Source: Planctomycetota bacterium (lineage in GTDB: Bacteria; Planctomycetota; Planctomycetia; Planctomycetales; Planctomycetaceae). From it: a stretch of DNA of 41,364 nt. The DNA lies in assembly GCA_003671275.1 (NCBI GenBank), contig QWPB01000055.1, positions 1 to 41,364 on the forward strand, in the 5' to 3' direction. Position 1 is the first letter of the stretch, and each line of letters begins with the position of its first letter. A program made the translations under genes and the position numbers. The notes below the pieces were generated by a model, which saw nothing but the letters and a program-made list of their open reading frames with translations, was not told the DNA's origin and did no database searches. Positions 34,375 to 41,364 of this stretch are shown here, piece after piece.

Positions 34375-35595
34375 TTATTTCCCTGCGACAACTTTGGAGC
34401 GCCGCTGCAGGAGGATGTTGACCCCCTTCTTGTTTGCCAAGGCCAAGTCCAGCAAGCCGTCCCCGTCGATGTCTCCGATCTGGAACTGCGTCCCCACGCC
34501 GGTATCGTTCCCGGCGGGGATATGGTGCTGAATGAACTTCGGCCCTGTCTTGGTCCGCTCGATCTCGTACCAGACCATAATCACCGGATCGTTGGCTCCG
34601 GGGTCGCCGCCATTGTGGGCGTAGTACCGCTTGCCCGTGATCATGTCTTTCTTTCCGTCGCCGTTGATGTCCTCGAACGCCAACGCATGCGTCTGCGAAA
34701 GACTGTCATCCACCAAGTGGTACGTCATGCCGGGCTTCCCCTGCTTCTCCCCATTCTCGAACCACCAGACGCCATGCTGATGGGCGCATGTCATCAGTAG
34801 ATCCTGATCGCCATCCAGATCCAGATCCTCCGCGTAGATGTCCGCTCCAGTCTTCGGCTGGCCGTTCTCCCCGAGGACATGTTCCTGGAATGTCCACAGC
34901 TTGCCGTCGAGCTTGTCGGGCTGTTGCCAGTAGCCGTGCGGGATCACGACATCGGACTTTCCATCGCCGTTGCAGTCGGTAACGCCGATCCCGTGGTAAT
35001 ACTTAAAGGTGCCGTTCTTCCCCGGATCGCCTGGGGGACTGACCGCGACGAAGTTCCACTTCTGGTAGACGGCATCGCCGGCGGGGATCTCAATGTACCC
35101 CATCTGGGCCTCGGGCTGGCTGCCGAACACCAGGTCCGGCTTCCCGTCCCCGGTCAGATCCTTGAACTGGGGCGACTCGTTGCAGATGCTGGTCCAGATC
35201 AGATGCTGCTTCCAGTGCCCTTCGGCTCCCTTGGGATTCTCGTACCAGTGGAATGGATCGCCGGGGAACCCGACAACGATGATGTCGGTCCAGCCATCCT
35301 GATTGATGTCATAGGCCCAATTGCAGAAGCTATTGCTGTAGCCCACCCCCGCCCAGAATTTCCCCACCGGACGGAACTCGTGCATCTTCCAATCGGGAGC
35401 GGAGTACCAGACGTCCCCGGCGGAGATGTCCTGTTTCCCATCCTTGTTGAAGTCGCCGATCGAGACCCCCTCGGACCGGAAGTGAGCATCGAGCTGGACC
35501 CGTTCGAACGAGACTTTCGCATCTTCGGCGGGCACCACGCCGGCACTCAGAGCAAGAAACAGTGATCCGAACGCAAGACAAGCGAACCGCCGCAT
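34375..35595 (-). CDS. Exported FG-GAP/VCBS repeat (beta-propeller) protein
   Basis: From the ATG at 35595 the protein is 406 residues with a signal peptide (residues 1-23, ending VVPAEDA). About seven calcium-binding DxDxDG-type loops follow at regular spacing: DFNKDGKQD, DINQDGWTD, DLTGDGKPD, DCNGDGKSD, DLDLDGDQD, DINGDGKKD and DIDGDGLLD. This spacing indicates an integrin-like seven-bladed propeller. Such proteins bind ligands or sugars outside the cell; no catalytic site is apparent. It is divergent from the DUF1549/DUF1553 gene. Confidence 0.9.
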   Translation of the reverse strand: MRRFACLAFGSLFLALSAGVVPAEDAKVSFERVQLDAHFRSEGVSIGDFNKDGKQDISAGDVWYSAPDWKMHEFRPVGKFWAGVGYSNSFCNWAYDINQDGWTDIIVVGFPGDPFHWYENPKGAEGHWKQHLIWTSICNESPQFKDLTGDGKPDLVFGSQPEAQMGYIEIPAGDAVYQKWNFVAVSPPGDPGKNGTFKYYHGIGVTDCNGDGKSDVVIPHGYWQQPDKLDGKLWTFQEHVLGENGQPKTGADIYAEDLDLDGDQDLLMTCAHQHGVWWFENGEKQGKPGMTYHLVDDSLSQTHALAFEDINGDGKKDMITGKRYYAHNGGDPGANDPVIMVWYEIERTKTGPKFIQHHIPAGNDTGVGTQFQIGDIDGDGLLDLALANKKGVNILLQRRSKVVAGK

Positions 35596-35791
35596 GGGGC
35601 CACTCCCGAAGGAACCAATTCGAAGCCGATCAATCGACCGATGTTGATATGGTATACAGGATCGATCAGCGCCGGGACAAACGTAACTCCCGAATCGCGG
35701 AGACGACCGGCGATTTGCGCACTTGCCATACACAGCCCCAAAGCCGCTACGCTACACTTTCAAATCAACTTCCACTGAAGTGTGGTGCATC

Positions 35792-38227
35792 ATGTTTCCG
35801 TTGGCTCACGGTTCCTCAACAACCTTCGGCGTTTGGCTGTCCGGGATCATGCTGGGACTGGGAGTAACCCTGCTTTCCGCAGCTGAGTTACAGGTTCAGC
35901 CCCCGGCGATCCAGATCCATGACGCCTTTTCCCGCGTCCAGGTGCTGGTCACGCTCGATGGTCGGGATGTCACGCGGTCGGCGGCCTATGAGTCAGGGAA
36001 TGCCCAGATCGTCACGGTCGACGCGACCGGGCTCGTTCAGCCGGCCAGTGCTGGCTCATCCCATCTGCTCGTCCAGGCGGGTGGCCAATCGGTCCAAATC
36101 CCCATCCAGATCACAGCTTTTGACCAGGCGCGACAGATCGACTTCATCACCGAGGTCGAACCGCTGCTGACCCGATACGGCTGTAACGCGGGTGGTTGTC
36201 ACGGTAAGGCCACGGGGCAGAACGGTTTTAAGTTGTCCCTGTTCGGGTTTGATGGAGTCTTTGACCACCACGCCATCGCCACCGAAGCGCGGGGACGCCG
36301 AATTTCGCGATCATCCGCTCGGGGATCGCTCCTGCTCCGCAAGGCGACCGCACTTTCACCGCATGGCGGTGGTAAACGGTTTGCGGTCGACAGCGAACCC
36401 TACAACATTCTGCTCGCCTGGGTGGAATCGGGAGCCCCCGCCAGTGCCCCCGAGGTGCCCCGCGTCCAGAAGATCCGGATCGAACCGCGTGAACGGTTGC
36501 TGGCTCCCGAGGCTCGACAACAGCTGCGGGTCGTGGCGACCTACTCCAACGGGACCGAGCGTGATGTGACGCGGCAGGCGGGCTACGCGAGTAACCTGGA
36601 GGTCGTGGCCCGCGTCGATGAACAGGGACTTGTCACCGCCAATGCCTCCAGTGGCGAAGCGGCCATCATGGCCCGCTACATGGGCCAGGTGGCGGTCTTC
36701 ACAGCCATTCGCCCTCACGGCAACCCGCTGGCCAGCATCCCGGACTTTCTGCCCATCAACGCGATCGACCACCTCGCCACGGAGAAGTGGAAAAAACTCG
36801 GCATCCTCCCGTCGCCTGCATGTGATGATCCGACGTTCCTGCGCCGGGTGACGGTCGATCTCTGCGGACGCCTCCCCAGCGTCGAGGAGAGCCGCACGTT
36901 CCTCGCCAGTACCGATCCCCAGAAGCGGCAACAGCTGATCGACCGCCTGCTCGATTCGCCCGACTATGCCGCCTTTTTCGCAATGCGGTGGGGAACCATT
37001 CTGCGAAACTCGCAACTCGCCGGATCGAATAAAGCCGCTTACGCCTTTCATAACTGGATCAAAGAGGCGATCGGTAAGAACCGCCCATACTCCGAGTTCG
37101 TGCGGGGCATCGTGGCCGCCAGTGGGGAATGGCAGGACGCTCCGGCAATCAACTGGTACTGGCAGTCTCGCGACGATCAACTGCATACCGCCACCGCCGA
37201 CACCGCCCAGCTGTTTCTCGGAATCCGGTTGCAGTGTGCCCGTTGTCACCATCACCCGTACGAGCGATGGGGCCAGGAAGACTACTTCGGACTGGCGGGA
37301 TTTTACACCCGGCTGGGCCGCAAGAGCTTTGGAGAGCCGCCGCCGTACTTCAGTTCGCCGACCCCGACGACCGGAGAGAAGAACCCCCTGACTGACAAGG
37401 TGCCAGAGCCGAAATACCCGGATGGGGAGTACGTGCAATTCACATCCGAAGATGACCCCCGGCATGCCCTGGTCGACTGGATGATCCAGCCCGAGAATCC
37501 CTACTTCGCCCGAGCCTACGTGAATCGGATGTGGGGACACTTCTTTGGTCGGGGGCTGGTCAGCGAAGTTGACGACATGCGAGAAACCAACCCCGCCAGC
37601 AATCCCGAGATTCTCGACGCCTTGGCCCTGGAATTTCGCCACAGTGGTTTCGACATGAAGGGGATCATCCGCACGATGGTTTCCAGCCGTCTGTATCAGC
37701 TCTCGTCGGAACCCCGTCCCGAGAATTCTCAGGATCGCCAGAACTTTGCCCGGTACTACGCCCGGCGGATGATCGCCGAAGTGTTCCTCGATGCGGTCGA
37801 CCAGACCTGCGGAACCAAGAGCAATTTCAGCAACATGGGGGCGAATGCCCGCGCGGTCGATCTTCCCCATGAGGGATTCGGATCGACATTCCTCGACACC
37901 TTTGACCGCCCACAGCGAGTGTCGGTCTGCGAGTGCGAACGGTCGGCAGCGGCAACATTGGGACAGGTACTGCTGCTGTCCAATTCCGATGAGGTCGAAA
38001 ACAAGATCGCCGATGGTAACGGACGCGCCAAGAAGCTGGTGGACGCCCAGCGGTCCCCTGCCGAGATCGTCGAAGAGATCTACCTGGCGGCCTACTCGCG
38101 CCCCCCCCGACCGGACGAACGAACCAGTGCCTCGTCTTATATCGAGGTGGCCACCGATCGAAACAAGGCCGTGCAGGATCTCGTATGGGCCATCCTGAAC
38201 TCCCGAGAGTTCATGTACAACCACTGA
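35792..38227 (+). CDS. Exported Big2 / cytochrome-like / DUF1549 / DUF1553 protein
   Basis: From the ATG at 35792 the protein is 811 residues. Signal peptide (1-31), a Big2-like Ig domain (~33-108), then a short region with Cys131-x4-Cys136-His137 (GCNAGGCHG), an atypical heme-like motif. A second Big2-like domain (~230-310, 'VVATYSNGTERDVTRQ') precedes DUF1549 (~325-530, with 'QCARCHHHPYERW', a standard CxxCH) and DUF1553 (~560-800, 'HALVDWMIQPENPYFARAYVN' quoted in part, 'FDRPQRVSVCECERS'). Function unknown; it is a second branch of the PSD1-like families, with no DUF1501 partner beside it. A TACACT hexamer at 35753-35758 may be a -10. Confidence 0.9.
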   Translation: MFPLAHGSSTTFGVWLSGIMLGLGVTLLSAAELQVQPPAIQIHDAFSRVQVLVTLDGRDVTRSAAYESGNAQIVTVDATGLVQPASAGSSHLLVQAGGQSVQIPIQITAFDQARQIDFITEVEPLLTRYGCNAGGCHGKATGQNGFKLSLFGFDGVFDHHAIATEARGRRISRSSARGSLLLRKATALSPHGGGKRFAVDSEPYNILLAWVESGAPASAPEVPRVQKIRIEPRERLLAPEARQQLRVVATYSNGTERDVTRQAGYASNLEVVARVDEQGLVTANASSGEAAIMARYMGQVAVFTAIRPHGNPLASIPDFLPINAIDHLATEKWKKLGILPSPACDDPTFLRRVTVDLCGRLPSVEESRTFLASTDPQKRQQLIDRLLDSPDYAAFFAMRWGTILRNSQLAGSNKAAYAFHNWIKEAIGKNRPYSEFVRGIVAASGEWQDAPAINWYWQSRDDQLHTATADTAQLFLGIRLQCARCHHHPYERWGQEDYFGLAGFYTRLGRKSFGEPPPYFSSPTPTTGEKNPLTDKVPEPKYPDGEYVQFTSEDDPRHALVDWMIQPENPYFARAYVNRMWGHFFGRGLVSEVDDMRETNPASNPEILDALALEFRHSGFDMKGIIRTMVSSRLYQLSSEPRPENSQDRQNFARYYARRMIAEVFLDAVDQTCGTKSNFSNMGANARAVDLPHEGFGSTFLDTFDRPQRVSVCECERSAAATLGQVLLLSNSDEVENKIADGNGRAKKLVDAQRSPAEIVEEIYLAAYSRPPRPDERTSASSYIEVATDRNKAVQDLVWAILNSREFMYNH

Positions 38228-38276
38228 TTGATTGGCCCGCCAGGGAACACGGCGGAGTTCGTCGTTTACCTCCATC

Positions 38277-38306
38277 TTGAGTGACCGTTTACCCTGCCTG
38301 TAGACT
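38277..38306 (+). promoter_or_regulatory. Possible sigma-70-type promoter for the histidine kinase
   Basis: TTGAGT (38277-38282) and TAGACT (38301-38306) are separated by 18 bp, 20 bp before the kinase ATG. Both boxes deviate from consensus, so this is a weak prediction. Confidence 0.3.
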
Positions 38307-38326
38307 GCCCGGCGTGGATTCGCATC

Positions 38327-39937
38327 ATGCGTCACCCACGTGTCACACGGAGGTTGCCGGTGCTGCTCACTCGTTCGATTCGTCGCAAGCTCTCGCTCAC
38401 ACTGGGCCTGGTCTTTTTGATGTTTGTACTTTTCGGCGTCAGCAGTTTCCGCAGCTTGCGCGCTTATTCCCGGATGATCCGAAACCTCGAAACGAGTGTC
38501 CATGAGACGCCCCACCGAGGCGAGCTGGTGGCGGCGTTTGGCTCGTTCGTGGCCCCGCTTTCGGTCTCGATTCCCTATGACCCGGCGGACCCTACCCCCT
38601 GGCAGTGGACGGCACAGCGACAACAGGGCGAGTTTACAAAACGACTGGAAGAGGCCCGAAACAGTATCGACCGGTTCCAGGATCAACTGAAATCCAGCGG
38701 CTGTCTGACCGAACTCTCCACGGAAAAACAACGTGAATTGGACCTATTGTTTCAGCGAATCGACTCCGAATTCAAGCTGTTCGAGGACGAGGCCAGGAAC
38801 CTGACCGACCCGGACAAACATGCCGCCAGTATCACCTGGATGCTGCGTTCCACGTCGGAACTGATCGATCTGTCCGCGCAGATGCCCGACCCCGTCGATC
38901 ATCTGATTCGCCTGCTGGGAGAGTCCCGGGCGGACCATGAGTCGCACCGGCGGCTGGTGCTGTCCTTGGGCATCATTTCACTATTGATGTTCAGTTTCGT
39001 TTCGATCATGGGGTATCACTGGTTCTTCAAGCCACTGCGGGAACTGCATCAGGACTTTCAGACGGTGGCCAATGGCGACTACTCCCATCGATCGAGTGTG
39101 TCGACCAATGACGAACTGGCCAGCCTGGCCCAGGCTTTTAACAGTGTAACCAGCCGGTTTCAGAACGAAGTCGCCAGCCGGGAACAGGAAATCAGCATTC
39201 AGGCCCGCAAGCTGATCCAGTCAGAACGAGTCGTGAATGTGGGCTTCCTGGCTGCGGGTGTGGCCCATGACCTGAATAACCCGCTGGGGATCATGGCGGC
39301 CTGCGGCGAGGCGATCGAACGACAGTTCTGCGTCCCGATGGCCGAGTGGACGAGCGGCGATTACGACATGTGCCGTGAGTACAGCCAGATGATCTCAAGC
39401 AATGTCCAGCGGTGCCAGCGGATGACGCACCGCCTGCTCGATTTTGCCCACGGGACGAATGCGGAACGGAATTATTACGATCTGACCGCCATCATTCGGG
39501 ATGTCGTACAGACCGCCGAACACATGGGTAAATACCGTGACCGACGGATCATCTTCGATCGGGCAGAGCCGTGCGAAGCCTATGTCTCGGGGGATGAAAT
39601 CAAACAGGTCGTCCTGAACCTGGTGGCCAACGCCTTACAGGCAACCCCCGCAGGCGGGCAGTTGACGATCTCGATGACCGAAACCACGGAGCAGGTGGAA
39701 ATGGTCTTTCAGGACACGGGGTGCGGCATGACCCCCGAGATCCTGCAGAACTTGTTCGATCCGTTCTTCACGACGAAAGAAGTCGGGCAGGGAACGGGCC
39801 TGGGATTGTCACTCACCCGCAAGATGATCGAGTCCCACGGGGGGACGATCACGGCCAGCAGCGAAGGTCTCAGCAAAGGCAGCACGTTCCGTGTCCAGAT
39901 CCCCAAAAAGCCCACCCCGCTGAATCGCCTGGTGTAG
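38327..39937 (+). CDS. Membrane sensor histidine kinase (HAMP, HisKA, HATPase)
   Basis: A 536-residue kinase. Two membrane segments (~22-42 and ~209-229) bound a ~165-residue periplasmic sensor region that is mostly helical and matches no named domain. A HAMP linker (~230-285, 'PLRELHQDFQTVANGDYS') and coiled coil lead to the H-box 'AAGVAHDLNNPLGIM' with phospho-acceptor His314. The ATPase domain has the N-box 'QVVLNLVANALQATP', G1 'FQDTGCGM', F-box 'LFDPFFTTKE' and G2 'GTGLGLSL'. The HDLNNPL form is the NtrB-like type. No response regulator is adjacent, so it is an orphan kinase here. The downstream HD-GYP gene faces it. Confidence 0.93.
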   Translation: MRHPRVTRRLPVLLTRSIRRKLSLTLGLVFLMFVLFGVSSFRSLRAYSRMIRNLETSVHETPHRGELVAAFGSFVAPLSVSIPYDPADPTPWQWTAQRQQGEFTKRLEEARNSIDRFQDQLKSSGCLTELSTEKQRELDLLFQRIDSEFKLFEDEARNLTDPDKHAASITWMLRSTSELIDLSAQMPDPVDHLIRLLGESRADHESHRRLVLSLGIISLLMFSFVSIMGYHWFFKPLRELHQDFQTVANGDYSHRSSVSTNDELASLAQAFNSVTSRFQNEVASREQEISIQARKLIQSERVVNVGFLAAGVAHDLNNPLGIMAACGEAIERQFCVPMAEWTSGDYDMCREYSQMISSNVQRCQRMTHRLLDFAHGTNAERNYYDLTAIIRDVVQTAEHMGKYRDRRIIFDRAEPCEAYVSGDEIKQVVLNLVANALQATPAGGQLTISMTETTEQVEMVFQDTGCGMTPEILQNLFDPFFTTKEVGQGTGLGLSLTRKMIESHGGTITASSEGLSKGSTFRVQIPKKPTPLNRLV

Positions 39938-40007
39938 ACCAGATCTCCGACTCGAAACTCGCACGTGATACTCTACACTGCCGTGACCCAATTGCCTCCG
40001 TACTACA

Positions 40008-41364
40008 TCATTTCGATGAAAACTGATGACAGTCATGAATCATCGTGCCATGAAATGCAGCATAAACCTCCCCGCTGGCCTGCCAAGTTTGACAGATTTC
40101 ACGCCAGTTCGCGGTAACGACCGCGACAACTTGTGGATCCCACTGTGACCCTTTTCCGGATTCGAGATTTGCTAAAACCTGCTCTTCACTCATTGCGGGG
40201 CGGTACGGTCGAGCACTTCGCATCGCGTCGCATGCGTCTGCCACCGCAATGATGCGGGCATGCAACGGTATCGACTCCTTTGCCAGCCGGCAGGGATATC
40301 CTTTGCCATCATATCGTTCATGATGATACCGCACCCCATCAAGTACATTTTCCAGAAATGGCACCATTCTCAACAGTTGAAAGCCGACTTCGGGATGTTG
40401 AGCAATTCGTTTGAATTCCAGCGCACTCAGCATTTCAGGCTTACCGAGTAGTCCCTCTTCGATAACAATTTTTCCCAAGTCATGCAGTATCGCAGATCGA
40501 CGTACCGTCTCACACTCCTGACTAGTCAGTCCCATCATTTTCGCGATTTGAAACGACAAAGCTGCCACGCGAAGACTATGTCCTTCAGTGAAGGGGTCGC
40601 GGTTGTCAATGGCCGTCGTCAATTCTTCAAAAAGACGAAGCAGCCCCAGTTCGTGCTCTTTCTGCTTCTTGTACATACATTGATGCGAAGCAATAATCCG
40701 ACTAACTGCTTTCAGTATCCCAATGTCCTCAGTTCCATATTCTCTTTGACATGATAGTAGAACAAGCCAGACGGTTCCTAACTCGTTACTCTCCACTTCC
40801 ACACCAACTAGATTCCACATTTTAGACCAGCTGGTTTCTCCTGTTTCAGACTTGCCGCGATGCAATATCACGTCTGGCTGCCGACTTCGGCCCTGGCATT
40901 TCAGCAGCAGTCCCTGAATCTGTTCCATGTGGATTAAATCGCTACCCTGAATCATTGAACTCAGTGTTGACTTCCCAATCGGCACAATCGCACAAGCATC
41001 CGACCGCAATGTTTTCATTGTCTGTTTAATTACCATTTCACACATCGACTCTGATGAGACATCTGGTCTGACATATTGAACAAGATCAACTAATGCCACG
41101 TGTGCTTCATACATAAGCAACAGCTCATCGGAAAGTCCGGAGACTGCAGCCCTTGCTGCTTTCACTTCCTGTTCGTTAATCAATCGATGGTAACAGTTCA
41201 ACAGCAGCATTTCGGCTGTATCACTGCGAATTCCTGTATGCCTTGCAAGCCAGCGCTCAGAGTCATGGCCTGCTCCCCGTTTTCTGATCCATGTGGTATG
41301 AGAGTCTAACCCCTGATGCCCCGCGAAGCGGGTCTTGGAAAGGCTCTGAACATGACGACGACAC
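40008..41364 (-). CDS. HD-GYP domain protein with GAF-like N-terminus; 5' end beyond the window
   Basis: The C-terminal ~200 residues are a complete HD-GYP domain: 'TEGHSLRVAALS', HD dyad in 'AILHDLGKIVI', 'AQHPEVGF', 'YHHERYDGKGYP' (GYP signature) and 'IAVADACDAM'. It is a predicted c-di-GMP phosphodiesterase. Before it lies a GAF-like region ('CEMVIKQTMKTLRSDACAIVPIG'-type start, shown in part). An internal ATG at 41210 gives 400 residues, but the frame has no stop from there to the window edge. The preceding residues ('ERWLARHTGIRSDTAEM') fit a helical W-rich extension seen in related proteins, so the real start probably lies outside. The gene is visibly AT-richer than its neighbours. Confidence 0.85.
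   Translation of the reverse strand, partial: CRRHVQSLSKTRFAGHQGLDSHTTWIRKRGAGHDSERWLARHTGIRSDTAEMLLLNCYHRLINEQEVKAARAAVSGLSDELLLMYEAHVALVDLVQYVRPDVSSESMCEMVIKQTMKTLRSDACAIVPIGKSTLSSMIQGSDLIHMEQIQGLLLKCQGRSRQPDVILHRGKSETGETSWSKMWNLVGVEVESNELGTVWLVLLSCQREYGTEDIGILKAVSRIIASHQCMYKKQKEHELGLLRLFEELTTAIDNRDPFTEGHSLRVAALSFQIAKMMGLTSQECETVRRSAILHDLGKIVIEEGLLGKPEMLSALEFKRIAQHPEVGFQLLRMVPFLENVLDGVRYHHERYDGKGYPCRLAKESIPLHARIIAVADACDAMRSARPYRPAMSEEQVLANLESGKGSQWDPQVVAVVTANWREICQTWQASGEVYAAFHGTMIHDCHQFSSK

Noticed and set aside
36356-38731. 791-codon open frame antisense to the DUF1549/DUF1553 gene
   Set aside because: It is a shadow frame in GC-rich DNA: low-complexity composition, no domain, and the opposite strand has clear family motifs over the same bases.

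Overview
The window is almost certainly from a planctomycete (Planctomycetota, probably Planctomycetales). It combines families that are diagnostic together: two DUF1501 proteins, two DUF1549/DUF1553 (PSD1-type) cytochrome-like proteins, two DUF1080 proteins, a DUF1559 pseudopilin, an FG-GAP protein, small exported lipoproteins, and a tetrahydromethanopterin-type cyclohydrolase (Mch) in a bacterium. Most genes are GC-rich. The genes at about 0.37-1.5 kb and at the right edge look visibly AT-richer by eye. I see no rRNA, tRNA, CRISPR array, insertion sequence or phage gene.

Layout. 0-3 kb: the first 20 codons of a probable HpcH/HpaI aldolase run off the left edge; then a DinB-like protein and a P-loop kinase-like protein converge on a palindromic repeat; then rimO. 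3-9.4 kb: a membrane-anchored cysteine-rich YkgJ-like protein, a DUF1501 protein, an exported nitrilase-family hydrolase, rlmH, a DUF1080 protein and a YdjM-like membrane protein. 9.4-13.5 kb: hemW, a second DUF1080 protein and a 571-residue exported protein of unknown function. 13.7-15.8 kb: a two-gene signalling unit in which an intact membrane HD-GYP phosphodiesterase overlaps a membrane protein with a degenerate HD-GYP domain, closed by a strong intrinsic terminator. 15.8-21.5 kb: a TrhA/hemolysin III protein with a 29-bp tandem repeat upstream, then a PSD1-DUF1501 pair. 21.7-26.3 kb: a DedA-lipoprotein pair, gspG, a membrane protein of unknown function and a DUF1573-like lipoprotein. 26.5-28.8 kb: mch and lhgO. 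28.7-34.4 kb: a small lipoprotein and a DUF1559 pseudopilin, divergent from a tightly overlapping gspH-gspI-gspJ-gspK operon. 34.4-41.4 kb: an FG-GAP protein, a DUF1549/DUF1553 protein with a CX4CH motif, a membrane histidine kinase and a third HD-GYP protein whose reading frame is still open at the right edge.

How the genes fit together. The GspG/H/I/J/K set supplies the major and minor pseudopilins of a type II secretion pseudopilus; the ATPase, secretin and inner-membrane platform genes are not here. The exported PSD1, DUF1501, DUF1080 and nitrilase proteins are the kind of cell-envelope cargo planctomycetes encode in large numbers. Three HD-GYP-type genes (one degenerate) and a histidine kinase show a concentration of signalling genes. 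The strongest candidate for something undescribed is the active/inactive HD-GYP membrane pair; next are the palindromic tandem repeat before the hemolysin III gene and the inverted repeat with three DnaA-box-like sites between rimO and the YkgJ-like gene.
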